Source: Laguncularia racemosa (Eukaryota > Streptophyta > Magnoliopsida > Myrtales > Combretaceae). Taken from it: 64,000 nt of DNA. The notes under the pieces are model-generated. The model ran no database searches and was not told the origin of the DNA. It was given only the letters and a program-made list of their open reading frames with translations. The position numbers were made by a program, and so were the translations under genes. The stretch lies in the NCBI GenBank assembly GCA_037954665.1, contig JBBMOL010000046.1, positions 5,130,501 through 5,194,500 of the forward strand, read 5' to 3'. Shown here piece after piece: positions 36,896 through 49,067 of the stretch (positions within the stretch are counted from its first letter, which is position 1; every line of letters starts with the position of its first letter).

Positions 36896-38307
36896 TGATA
36901 CTATAGGCAAGTGCACCTATCGATTAATGTAATATAGTGAATTAATTACGAATGTCGTCCCATAGAGACTACAATTACTAATAGTAACTAAGACTTTATT
37001 ATCTAATCATTAAATTAAAATGTGTTGATTAATTAAGAACTTCTAATTGTTTAATTAATAATTGAACAAATGAAAAGAAAATAGGTATACTAGAGAGTTT
37101 GAATTAATATTATAAGAATACGTATCTAGATTCAATTTCTCCCTAGAATCATATATAATTCATTATAGTTAATTTCATTTTCAATCTTTATTTTCTTAAT
37201 CATAGAAATTCTATAATCAAATTAATATCTTTCTCAAGATTATTAATTTCTAATCTTATGTTGATTAATTGAGATCCCTTTCTAATTAAAACCCCTAAAA
37301 TTGCTTTATCGATTTTTGAATTCCATTATTAGGTTTAAGCTTAATTCGGAAGATTTATGCCATCCTATCTCTAGGATTGCATGCAACTCTTTTCAATTAC
37401 ATTAGATCTAATTATATAAATGATTTCTCAATCTATTTATATAATATCAATAATCAAGAATTAATACTCTAGAAATATTAAATTCTTGCAATAAAGAACA
37501 TGTATAATTGAATTAAGATGATAAAGATTTAATAATAACTGAAATAAAATTATATAATAATTATAGGGTTCTATAGATCTAGAAACTAGAAGAATTTAAG
37601 CTATTATTATGATATAAAATCTAACAATAAAATTGAAATAAATCATAATGGAAAGAAAAACCCTTATAGAAATCTATCATGTACTTCCAGATTGTACAAA
37701 TGGATCTTCAATATTCTCATTTCTTCAAAGAATTCTTCTCTTTGTTTGTTTTAAAATTTTCTCTTTTTTTTCTATTCAAGACTCTCTTTCTTCTTCTTCT
37801 TCTTCTTTTTCTCTTCTCTCTTTCTTTTTTTTTCTCTCTCTCTCTTTCTTTTCTCTAGGGTTTATATCTGGTATTTATATTACTTAGCCATCGAACTCAA
37901 CACAACCCTTCAACACAATCATGTTGAGGTCGTGTTCAGCTTAAATCTTGCAAACGCGTCCAGATTAGGGAAGATAAGGCCAACATGACCTTCAACACGG
38001 TCGTATTGAACTTAAGTCAACATGGTCGTGTTATTTCTTTATGTATCCTTCTGGTCTTCCTTCAAAATCAGAATGACCATGTTACTTGATTGTGTTGATT
38101 CTTCAAATGCACAAAATTTCTTCATTTTAACTTTGAATCACATGAAACTTGACTTATTTTGTTCCTTTGTTGATTAAAGAATATATTAATCTTGAAATTA
38201 AAATATTATTTAATTAAGTAGCATATTTCTTTAAAATTCTTATAATTCCAATGAATTCATCAAAAATCTTATTTACAAATATATTTTACTAATCATTTAT
38301 CAACTAG
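36891..38307. mobile_element. Solo LTR S2, nested in the gypsy element
   Basis: The insertion is 36896-38302 (1407 bp), starting TGATA and ending TATCA. It is flanked by ACTAA (36891-36895) and ACTAG (38303-38307), a TSD with one later change. The start (ATAGGCAAGTGCACCTATCG) is the reverse complement of the end of S1. There is no PBS, PPT or coding region. Inside are a C/T-rich run (37740-37860) and a cluster of ACACGGTCGT-like motifs at 37900-38080. The ORF at 37648-37887 is a low-complexity artefact of the C/T run. Confidence 0.78.
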
Positions 38308-39503
38308 TGCTATGGGGTCTGCTTGCCTGTGGTCGCTCTTAGGGTTGTATTACTTGTGGTGTTTGTACTGGCTGAGGTTTTGTAGCTGTTAACCACCTAT
38401 GTTTTCGCACTCAAAAGCCTTGCGACCTCTTTGCTTATAGTTGTAGTATAAAGTCTGAAGAATAGCTTTCTTTATGCAGTTTCTATTGAAATATCCTTTC
38501 TTAGCATAAGAAAAGCATGCCCCTTGTAACGAACTACATTGATACGGATTATATGGTCCCAATCATTTGGGACATCTTCTCCTTAGCCCTATTTGTGGTA
38601 GTAGAAGCAATGTTAGAGGCATTAGCCTAGTTTGAATAGGTCTAGACATGAAAGCCATAGGTTTGACTTGATATACTACTAGCTTCCTTCCTTTCTCTGC
38701 ATATGTAGTACTTAAGGCAAGTCTTTTCCCTAAAGCAATTCTCAACTTACAGGACAACTACTCCTCTGTTCTCTTCCGGCTTTGCTCCACGAATTTGGCT
38801 TTGTCAATGACCTTTGCATAGGTAGGTAGTTGGAAGGACCCCATTTTATGTTGGAGTTTAGGCTCTAAGCCTCTCATAAACCTTTTAGCCCTAAAGGCGT
38901 CATCTACATGGACTAATTCAAGCAAAAATTTTATTAACCCATTCAACTTTGCTTCATACTCTTCCACCGTTTGATTACCCTGTTAACAATTATAGTATGT
39001 TGCCCCCTTTTTGTCGCTGATGTTACTAGAGAAGTATTTTTCATAAAATAATTCCTTGAACCTCCACTAATGGATGGGTGCTCTTGTTAGCCTGGAAACA
39101 TTAGCCCATCAGTCTGCAATCGACCCTTTTAGCATGAGGGCTGCATAATCTACTTTTTTATCCTTTGGTGCCTTGAACGTAGCAAAAGTCTTTTCAATTT
39201 ATGTTATCCAATGTTTAGCTTCTATTAGATAGTCAATTTTCGGGTTAAATTCCTTTGCCAGTCGGACAAACTTACCCAACCCAAATTAGTCCTTTATAGG
39301 CCTAATAGGTCTCATAGCCCGTTACTGTTGTTGTGCTATCATCCCCACAAAGCATTCATGGTTTCCAGTAGTTAAGCAGTCATGTCGATGGCCTGAGTTA
39401 GAGCTCCCTGCTAAGGCGGTCCTAAGGGGTACCTTTCATCTAGAGCATCTTTATCCCGTCTAACACTAGATGAGCTAGGTCCTATAATCCTTTTAGAAGG
39501 CAT
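38308..39503 (-). pseudogene. Gypsy gag relic with degenerate zinc knuckles
   Basis: The minus strand opens with MPSKRIIGPSSSVRRDKDAL at 39503. The retrotransposon gag core follows, best preserved at 38758-38967 (EYEAKLNGLIKFLLELV, RAKRFMRGLEPKLQHKM). Near 38400-38520 are two knuckle-like blocks, CFSYAKKGYFNRNC and YYNYKQRGRKAFEC, in which a Cys and a His of the CCHC pattern have become Tyr. Several stops break the frame. The S2 insertion separates it from the protease. Confidence 0.82.
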
Positions 39504-39578
39504 TTTGCTTGAGAGGAGACAATTGAATAGACCCGAGAGTTAGAGTTAGTTTAAAAAAAAGTCAGTAATGGTATACAT

Positions 39579-39614
39579 CATACATACATACATACATACA
39601 TACATACATACATA
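39579..39614. repeat. (CATA)n microsatellite in the gypsy leader
   Basis: About nine tandem CATA units lie in the untranslated leader between the 5' LTR and gag. Confidence 0.95.
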
Positions 39615-39880
39615 AGTAAAACAAAAATTTAAAAGAAACTATAATTAAAGATAGTAATTAAAGTAAAATAGATTACTAAATAAAAACAATTGATCCACAA
39701 TTTATCCACTCTCTTCATATCTCACTATCCTACAAATTTAATACCTAATCCATCTAAAGATCATAATCTATTTTCTACTGATTAAAACATATACCAATTG
39801 ATCATCATCCTAATTCCTAAGGATATTCAAACCTAAGCTCTATAGATCACAAACCCATACTCTATTGATCAAAACCTATA

Positions 39881-39891
39881 CTCTGATACCA
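39881..39891 (-). other. Primer binding site, initiator Met tRNA type
   Basis: The minus strand reads TGGTATCAGAG, an exact match to the common plant PBS complementary to initiator tRNA-Met. It starts 8 bp inside the 5' LTR edge, as in the left element at 1450-1460. Confidence 0.9.
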
Positions 39892-39898
39892 CCTAAGT

Positions 39899-41813
39899 TG
39901 TAGCATCCTAGAACCTGAAATGCTATAACCCACCATGTGTCTCTATTGAATAAAGATAAGTAAAGGCTTCTATTGCTCCTATTCTTCACCTTGTTTAACT
40001 ACACTATACATTAAAGTAACTGTAACTCTAGTAATATAAACAAACGACTCACATGCAAGTCATTTTTACCACATTGTAATTTTAAATTAAATCAAGTAAG
40101 ATATCTTAAAGTAATAATCCATAAAAAAGACTTCCAAAATATTATTAAGTTCATTCTAGCTAAAAACATAATTACATTGGGTCCAAGCACTAAATTCAAA
40201 TGATTTAGGAAGTCTCCCATAAAGCTTCAAATGATATTCTAAATCTATTTCTCCATGCTAATAATAATGTCCATTATTCTCATCTTGATAATAATAGCAT
40301 GCACCCCCTAACTCATTATATTCAGCATACTCATCATACTTACCTATAGTTGAAAAAGAAGAGGATTGAGCCTAAGCCTAGTATGTGAATACCCAAGCAC
40401 TTGTGCATGTCACAACAATACAAGTTACACATGTACATAATGTAGTAAATGCTTAATAAACAATTACTTGCTTATCTTTTTGTTAATCAACAAGCAACAT
40501 AGGGGTACTAAAGACCCTACCACTCTTTTTCTTATTTAATTTAAGTATCTTAAACCTAGGTTAGGAACTGTTACCTCCGACCCCAACCTTGTACTAGTAT
40601 CAAGAGTTACCACCTTTGGCTCTAATACTCCTAAAATCTACCTTAGATCATTTTAGTAAAAAACTCTACTAGCGACACTACTGTATACCAATCATTGGGG
40701 TACCTTTTAGGGATTTGCTACATTCAGCTCCTAAGCCGAGCTACACACAAGCAACAAGCAAGGCATTTACTGAGTTTACATTAAATTTCATTAATTTACT
40801 ATATCTAGCAGACATAACCAATGAGCATGGTAAACACGTACTTAGAAGAGTGATTTTGGGTTCTACTTGTCTGTAATTATCAAGTTTCTCAAATGCCTAT
40901 CAAGAAACAATAATAGATTTTTAGTTCTACTCTACAATAAGGTCTAAGCTCCACTAGGTTGTTCAACTAAGAATTAATCGCCTAATTCTTCTTCCTAAAG
41001 CTCTATCGTAAGTAATACCGACTCAGAACTAGAATAAAATTGAAATAAAAAGGTTAAAGGAATGTTTTTAGACAACATGGTTGTGTAGAAGAACATGACA
41101 GTATACATGGTCACATACCTTAGTGTACACAAAGTCTACTTAGCACGCTCAAGTACATGGTCATGTACTTCAACACAGATAGGTACACACCTATGTACGT
41201 GGCTATATATAACCCATTTCACTAATTTACTCTTCCCGTTCTTCATAGGTAAGTACACGGTCATACACCTTGGCCGTGTAGCCCTCTAAACCTCACAAAC
41301 TCACAAATCTCTTCCTCATTCGACCCTTTCTCCATCTCATCTCTCACTAATCAACCGATTACTCTAATTCCCACATAAAATTTACTTAACTTTATGAATT
41401 TAAGCTTAATTAGAATGTTTATTTGTCTTGATTTGAATCCACAACTTGAAACGTGTTTGATCTGGAAACTTTGACGTCTAAATCGAAATGTTTAGAAACC
41501 CTAAATTCCCACAACGTTACGTTTTAACCGAGTTCCCATTAAAATATATAACATACAAAATCATTAATTTGATAAATGTACTTACTTTCGCGATCACACT
41601 TTGATTTGGGAATCCTTTTGTAGTTGAAGTGTGGCTTAGGATGAGCTAAGGTTTTCCACAGCACAAGGGCCCACGCTAACCACAAAAGGAAAAGTATTAA
41701 GTAGGGTTTCTATTTGGTTTATATATCCTGTTGTCCCTCCTTTTAAAATTCTTAATTACTTTAATGCCCCTCCTTTTTAAACATTATCTTATTTTATTCT
41801 TCTATATTTTACA
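39899..41813 (-). mobile_element. 5' LTR of the gypsy element
   Basis: 1915 bp, pairing with 31409-33344. It would have driven minus-strand transcription of the element. The palindromic motif cluster is at 41070-41290. Confidence 0.9.
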
Positions 41814-42120
41814 AGTTTAAATAAATAATCGAATTTTCAAGTTGTTAAAATAAAGAATCAATATTATGGTAAGTGGTTAAATTAGAAAATCAAACTTTCA
41901 AATATTTAAAATAAAGGATTAATGTTATGCTAAGTAATTTAAATAAAGAATCCCATCACTATCATATAAACATGTAATGTCAGTTCAATTTAATGGTATT
42001 ATAACAACACTATGATAGAATTGTCTATTAGAATTATTTAATATGAGGTTAATTTTTCATGTTAACTACTTGAAAGTTTAATTCTCGATTTAAACTTAAC
42101 TGTAAATGTTAGTCCCCTCT
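41814..42120. repeat. Body and right end of the split MITE
   Basis: The left part, AAATAAATAATCGAATTTTC then AAGTTGTTAAAATAAAGAAT, pairs with the reverse complement of the right end (AAATCGAGAATTAAACTTTC then AAGTAGTTAACATGAAAAAT). Together with 31380-31408 it makes a MITE of about 330 bp. Confidence 0.5.
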
Positions 42121-43339
42121 TCTCCCTAATACTAGTGGATCTAGGATAGTGAAATGATAAATAATAGCAAATTTGAGCATTTTTAATTAAATTGAAAAAA
42201 GGATATATGTGGATATTGAGATCGAAAATAGTAAATTCGTGGATTAAAGGTACATGGTGAAGAAAAGGAAGAATTTTTTAAGAGATGGGTAAAGAGAGAG
42301 TGAATTGAGAGAAAAGGGGGGTGGGGGGGTTGTTGGGGTGGGTGGTGTGGGGAGGCTGTAGGTTGGGGTGCAGGATGTTGGGAAAAAGAGGGAGAGGGAG
42401 AGAGAAGGAAAAAAAAGCTAAATTACAAGTTATATATTTGAAAAAACTAATATGTGTAACAAGGAATTCTAAAGAAATTCATGTACTATTAGATAAAAAT
42501 ATGAAAGATAGAATGCTTACAAATTATTGCATGATTTTATGAAGTACATAGTTAAACTACAAAATCTTAATAAAAATATGATCTTATAGTAGTTTTACTC
42601 AAATTGATGAATCGTTATTAATTTCTCTTAAGCATTTGAAAGAAATTTTATATTACAAACTCTACAAAAGATTTTAAAAAAATGTATGAACTTATAATGT
42701 ATTTATAAAGTATAGATAAATTATGAACAATGAGCATGAACCCTTCTTCTTCTTGTTCTTCTTTTTTCCCTTGAGGTTGTTTACAAATAACAAAGTAAAG
42801 TAAAAAACTTATATAATTTTATGAAATTTAATAAAAAAATTAGGTATTAAAAAATTACAAATACTTTGAGTGAAATTAGAGGAAAAATAGAACTTTTATG
42901 AAGAAACAAAAACTTTATGAGCTTAAACATTTTCATCATAAGTGAAGTAATGAGTAATTTTATAAGAAAATAAGTAGTTTTGCAAAATATAGTAATTTTA
43001 CAAACTTTAGGGCATTTTAAAATTTGCAATGATATTTTAGTTACACTTCAAATGTTTAAGGAAGTTTCTAATATTTATGTCCTTTCACTTTTTTTTTTTA
43101 AGAAACCTATGAAGTATATACCTCATAAAATTAAATAGGATTGATTAAGTTTCTTGCTCTCTTTGCTTGACTATCTTAGTTTTCATTAGAAATTTATTTA
43201 CATAATTAAAATGATTATGTGCAATAGCTAGTTTTTGGTCCTTGTGAATGGCAAAAATTTAGGTTTCTTTTCACCTTCCAAGAGCTTATGTCAAGGGATC
43301 CTCTATCCCTAACTTTATTCACTCTGGCTTCTAAGTGTC
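42121..43339. other. Unassigned DNA with a G-rich purine stretch
   Basis: At 42310-42410 the plus strand is strongly G/A-rich (GGGGGGTGGGGGGGTTG). The open frame 42321-42542 passes through this low-complexity region and is not supported as a gene. The rest is AT-rich without recognised features. Confidence 0.4.
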
Positions 43340-44876
43340 TGTAAATAACCAAGATATATATATATATATATTCTATAGGGGTAAAATAGATAATTTTGAA
43401 TAAGTGAAGGGTATTTTTAGAAGTTTAAGAAATTTTAAACCCCTCACCCCTTGTAGATAGCTCACATTCTCCCTTTCTCTCTCTTATCTCTCCTTTTCTC
43501 TCTTCCATCCTTACAACTTCACCTTCCTATTGATAGTTTCCGCTCTTTTCCCATGGAACATGCCAAGAACAAAAGGTAAGAATGTGATTACTTGGCCCCT
43601 TTAATGTTTTCTTGAGTCTTAAAAGGTGTTTATCATGGATTTAATGTGGAAAAACAAATCTTCATCATACTTGTGAAGAAAGATAGTCTTGAGTTGCATT
43701 TTGGGGGTATGTGGCTTGGTAAGTTGTGATGTTCTTGAGTGTTTCTTGTGCCTATATAAATTTTCTAAATTAGGTTGCATACTTGGGTGAAGGAAAATGG
43801 TTGTTTTTGCATTGGAGTTGTGGTTTGTTCAAGAATAATAGAAATCAAGTAAGTATTGGAAACGTGTTGAATCTTTAATGTTGTTGTTCATTGTTTGTTG
43901 TAGAAAACATGATAGGAAGGGTGTTGCTTGTGTTAGAAGTTGAGTTGAAGGATGTTTATGAATGTGTAGTAGGAAAATGAGATGTACAATATGAGTTTCA
44001 AAAGAGAAAAATATGTTGTTTTGGCAAACCCAGTTAGCATTCGAATGCTAGCACCATGGCATTCCAATGCTAGTTATGTTAGCTTCCAAATGCTAACCCA
44101 AGAAAATTTGTACAAAATGCTTCCCTACTAGCATTTAGACACTATGAATGTTACCATTTGGACACCAATTGTGTTCCAAATCTTCTTCAAATCCTTTTGT
44201 CCCTATTTTATTCATACATATTTATTTATATTTACAACTATATATCAACTTATATGATGATTTTATTTATCCAAATCATTTAAATTTTAGACAAATCAAC
44301 CATGTTATATCCAAGCTAATATCTTCAACTATTAAACTTTTGACTTCTACAAATCTTCCTAAAAGTAGTCCTGAAACCCAAATATTTAAGTAAATGTTAT
44401 AAATAATTTTTGTTACAAGGACAAGTTGGGAACTAAAGGTTGAGGGTAACCTAAGGGTGAAGCATAATAGAATTAAATGCTATAACTTTAAATAAATACT
44501 CAGATTATTATTATGATTAATTTTTGTTAAGAATTAGAAATAGAGAGACTCTAGTGATATCTAAGTTCGTTATTTTAGGAACTAGTTACCTTGATTGATG
44601 TTTGTGCTTGTTAGGACTAAAGATTAAATGATCTTAAATATTATCTAGCTAATTAATTGGTTATTGTTTGTACGTAGCTCGATCTAAGAATTGGAAGTGG
44701 TAGAACCTTAGTGGGCAACCCAATAATCTTCGTGTGACATTATTCTTAGTAAAGTTGCATATTGAAATGATCTAGGTAGAATTGGGATGAGTCATGGGTG
44801 TTGGGATTGAGAGTAGCAATTCCTAATACTATAGTATAGAAGTCAGTGGTGGCAGTATCTTGATTATATTATATGC

Positions 44877-44907
<31 letters not shown>

Positions 44908-44986
44908 GTGTGTGAGGTCGTGAGTGCTCTTGTGTATTGGTTGCATAACTTAAATAAGAGATTAACTCGATTGCTACTATACGATG

Positions 44987-47900
44987 CATTTAATTAGGGA
45001 TGTAAGTAGGATAGGCTTGGGTTGGGCTTAGTAATCCCATTACCTGTCTTGTTATCCTATGGGGATTCCTAAACCTATTCCAAACCCTATAGTGTTTTTC
45101 ATGAAGTATCTGTAACCTGTCTCAAACTTTATAGGGTTCTAATAAGCAATCCAAAACTTATCTTAAACGTCTCAGAATTTTTTTTTTAAATTCTATTATT
45201 AGTTTAATGTCTTTACTTCTTTATTATGACTATTTTTGTAAAATATGTTGACGTTCTTGGAAATAAATAATATTTACACTTTCAGCATATATAATCATAT
45301 GTATTTTAATATTTTTTAAAGTCTACATGTTGGTAAATAAAGTTGTTTAACATAAAAATATTTTTAATTATAGTAAGATAGAAATTACCTAACCAACCAT
45401 ACAACTTAATAAATAACACAAAAAAAATAAAATATAGTTAACAAGTCTCAATAGAAATAGAAAAGTTCTAAAACATATAACAAAGGCATTAATCCTATAT
45501 TTTTTATAATTCTTACTTGACTCTCATAGTCTTCATATCCTATCTTCATTACCATCTATCTTTCAACCTATCAAAAGGGGGGGGGGGAGACCCATAAAAC
45601 ACATTAGAGATTAGACAAATAATAGTTGTTTCACATATAAAAGAACTCATTATTGTATAATTAAAATTTTTACCTCTCCTCTCATTTGATAACCAACTTT
45701 GATTGCACATCAATGCTTCTATTATATTAGGATTTAATCTGTTTCTATGCAAGCTAATTACTTGTCCACTATTCAAAATACAAATTCAAAATCAACTGTA
45801 GACATAGGAATAACCAACATATCATTAGCTAGTTCTTGTAATGTATGATATTTAATTCCATTTACTTTCCACCAGTTAAGAATATCAAAATTGTCACTCC
45901 AAGGTAACACAAGTTCTTCTAAATAGTGATCTAACTCTAACTTTACCTAGCTATCAACATCAATGGTGCTCAGGTATTGCACAAACCTTGATTTTCTTAT
46001 AAATTCAAAAGGAACAGTATGAGTAGTTATTGAAGTATCCACAAAAGAATTATTGCTACTATTCAAACTTTTAGAAAGTCAAGATTTACCTCTTGATTGA
46101 TATTCCTGAACTAGCTCATAACAAATGTTTCTAATATTTTGAATCTCTATAGATGCATTTGCTCCATAAACAAAAGGAAACACAAAGTCTATGGCCTTCA
46201 TCTTAAAACGTATATCTAAAATAGTACAAACAACCATAATATTGTGTTCATCACCCCAATATTTTAAATAAAGAATCTTACTCTATGAGTCGACTCTAAA
46301 GCCTCTAATTATGGTCAATGAAGTGTGCTATGATAGTCATGTATCCCTTATTTTGATTTGATGTCCATAAATTTGTTGTTAATGCAATTCGAGAATTTAG
46401 TTCTTTCAACAGTACTCTACATTTTTCTATCTCCCCATTGTATATGTTCCTTTTTCATGGTATTTTGACTCACATGTTTAAAGAGTGGTTGAATACTTTT
46501 AATATTACCCCTGAAATGCTCGTGCTCAACTACTAAAATAGGGTATTCAAGGACAATGATTGCCTTTACAAGTTTTTGCTTAGAAATATCTTGATTGAAA
46601 GTTCAATTGCCTATTTTCAAACAACTCTCATTCTCATTTTGTCATTTCTCAATAGATAGTAGACATTGCCTTATGTCTTTTTTCTCTTCTTTTTTTTTGT
46701 GCACTTCCCCAAATGATTACATAAGTGCTTAGTTTCATTTATACTACCTGCTTTTAGTGTTATGGAACAATGATTGCAAATAGTAACATCCTCCCCATTA
46801 ACCTTTTTCCTCACCATATCATTCCATACAGGAGAAATCAACTTATGTTTGTTGAGATTATCATGTTGATCGACATTGCTTTTTACTTGAGAACTTGTTG
46901 TGGTTGTTGGATTTGTTGATGGTGCTTTTATTTTAGATTCGGGTAATGGGAATGGACCTTCCTCTTCCCTAAGGTTAATGAGATTTGCATCAATGGGCAT
47001 TTCAACTTCCTCCATATCTACATTGCATAAAAGTATCAATATAAGGATTCTAGTTACATGTATCATCCATATGTTTGGTCAACTGATTACAACAAAATTA
47101 AATAAAGAAATAGTAAAGATTCTTAGCATTTAAGCTAGAAATTGGACCAAAGGAAAAAACAAAGAATGAGAGCTAAATGATGCGACTTATATTAGAGAGG
47201 AGAATGTATGTGGTGATGTGCATATTCTTTCATTCCTAGCAAACCAAAAGGCCTGGTTATATGTTCGCATGGCATTCTCCCTCATATAGGAATTTTCATG
47301 GGAACTTCTTAAGTGGGAGCTTCATGGACAATATTTTATGACATCCTGCTTAACCAAAACTTTTTCCCTTATTACACCAAGTCTCCAATGGCTTAAAATT
47401 CCTCTCACATTTTTTACATTCATAATTTATTTCACCTTGCCCCACCCTTCAGATTAATATCATTACTAGATAAAGACATCAAAGCAAAGCAGATATAAAG
47501 AAGAGCTTTTTTACATTAGACAACTAGCTAACTAATCCCTCCATCCATGTTTAATATGCCAAAAGCCTGTACTTGTTCCATATTTAACATCTAGTTCACC
47601 TTCATGATTGTAACTGGCTTTCACATGAATGGTGCTACTACCAAATAACATAATAGCCTAAATGTAGTACAAAAAAAAATTAATATTTCAAACAATTATC
47701 CTTCTTGGGTAGCAATCTCTACTCGCTTCTAAAACCATACGTGGAGAAGGTGTCAAAATAAGAGATAGAGGGGATATAACTTTAGTACAAGTAGTATAAA
47801 CAATTACCCAAAATGATAAATTATAATAATTAGCATTTCTAACAAACTCCTCAATTATAACCTAATTGATCATTTTGAAGCTTGATTTCCAAAGCCAAGG

Positions 47901-49067
47901 TAATATATTAAATAGAACATAATTGATATTCCTTCAATCCTCTTGAAGATAAGACTAACAATGAGGGGGATAATATGCAAAACTTAAGAAATGAGTTGGG
48001 AGGAAATCAAGATTATTCATAATCCCCGATTAGCGCTAGAAAAATAGCAGCTATTTTAGATTACTTTCTTTTCTAGTGCACTAGGTACCAATTGAAGAAG
48101 AAATTTTCATGGGAACTCATTTGATCATGTATTCTCATATAGGAATTACCATGATTAAGAAAGTGATCCCAGTGAGGAATAGTATTTACTTGGGGTTGGG
48201 GGGATGATCTTGGGACAACGATTTAAATCTCCTCTACAAGTGGAGTGATGCCCTTCGTAACTCCTAAGTAAAGGTAAAGTTTTGTAAAACCAAGTACAAA
48301 AGAAAAAAAAGGAAAAAGAAGGAAAGATAGTTACCTTGGGATTCAAATCTAAGCTAAGAGAGAGATAGTCTAGAGCCACGAGGGGAGAGATAGAGGGTCA
48401 TAAATGACAAGTCCAGTTATGTGAGATTTGAACATGAGGATGGAAGTGCCAAACAACTCACAGATGATAGATTTGAACTTTGAAGTGAAGGTCAATGATG
48501 GTCGATGCTTCATAGTTATGGATGATGGATGCAAACACTGAAGGAAGTGGAAAGCCAGCCAATGATAAGATGTCGAGGGACGAGTAGCTATAGAGAGAGT
48601 AAGAGAGATTGAGGTTTTTTTTTCAATTTTTTTTCTTGTTTTAGAGATTACTCAAAGATAGAGAGATGACATATTAGTGTAGGTTTCAACAAGCTAGGTG
48701 GTTTCCTTTCCTTCCCTTCTTTTTTATTTTCTCACTTCCTATTCCAAGTCTCATAACCGTGCTACCATAAGAGTAAGATGTGATTCATGTGCTGGTGTGC
48801 ACTTAATAGTTTTTTTTTTTTTTGAAAATTATTTATTAAATATATAGTAATATTTATTAACTAAATTATAGAAAAAAAATTAACGAGTTCGAGTTCCCAA
48901 TGGGTTTAATATTCCCGCCCCCCCCCCCCCCCCCCCCCTATCCTAAACCTTATAGGGTTTAAAAAAAAAAAAAACCATAACTTATCCTAAACCTTATAGG
49001 GTTTTTAACAAGTTAAGCGACTCGGGAACCCAACAGTACATGTCCCGCTTACATCTCTACATTTAAT
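44987..49067 (-). mobile_element. hAT-superfamily transposon with 8-bp TSD
   Basis: The element proper is 44995-49059 (4065 bp), flanked by perfect 8-bp repeats CATTTAAT (44987-44994 and 49060-49067), the hAT hallmark. The ends are TAGGGATGTAAGTAGGA and, reverse complemented, TAGAGATGTAAGCGGGA (14 of 17 match). Subterminal regions on both sides carry repeated TTATAGGGTTT or its complement, possible transposase-binding sites. The transposase relic is on the minus strand. A C21 tract lies at 48918-48938. Confidence 0.9.
45549..47066 (-). pseudogene. Decayed hAT transposase (BED finger to hATC domain)
   Basis: The minus strand gives, in order: a BED zinc finger at about 46701-46835 (SPVWNDMVRKKVNGEDV, then CNHC and HLCNH, with the C2H2 ligands kept), EYPILVVEHEHF near 46540, LNSRIALTTNLWTSNQNKGY near 46350-46410, YLEELVLPWSDNFDILNWWK (about 45890-45950), and the hATC dimerisation end VISLHRNRLNPNIIEALMCN near 45700-45770. 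The N-terminal frame (47066-46671) runs into a lysine-rich frameshift at an A/T tract, and stops interrupt the catalytic region. The pattern is that of the plant DAYSLEEPER/RICESLEEPER-like group, by motif style. Confidence 0.85.

Larger units (their letters stand above)
31404..41818 (-). mobile_element. Complete but dead Ty3/gypsy retrotransposon (Tekay/Del-like)
   Basis: The element proper is 31409-41813 (10,405 bp including a 1.4-kb nested solo LTR). It starts TGTAACG and ends TTTTACA, and is flanked by perfect direct repeats AGTTT (31404-31408 and 41814-41818). In minus-strand sense the order is 5' LTR (39899-41813), PBS, gag, protease, RT, RNase H, integrase, a chromodomain-like tail, PPT and 3' LTR (31409-33344). 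Order and tail suggest a chromovirus of the Tekay/Del type. That is an inference from motif style. All domains carry stops or lost residues. The LTRs differ at roughly 35 of the first 285 positions by my hand count, so the insertion is old. Confidence 0.9.

Noticed and set aside
37648..37887. Open frame of 79 codons
   Set aside because: It is the translation of a TTC/TC-rich run inside solo LTR S2.
39579..39614. CRISPR-like or functional tandem array
   Set aside because: It is a simple CATA microsatellite in a retrotransposon leader, and the organism is a plant.
42321..42542. Open frame starting with a Gly/Trp-rich peptide
   Set aside because: It arises from a G-rich low-complexity stretch and has no other coding signs.
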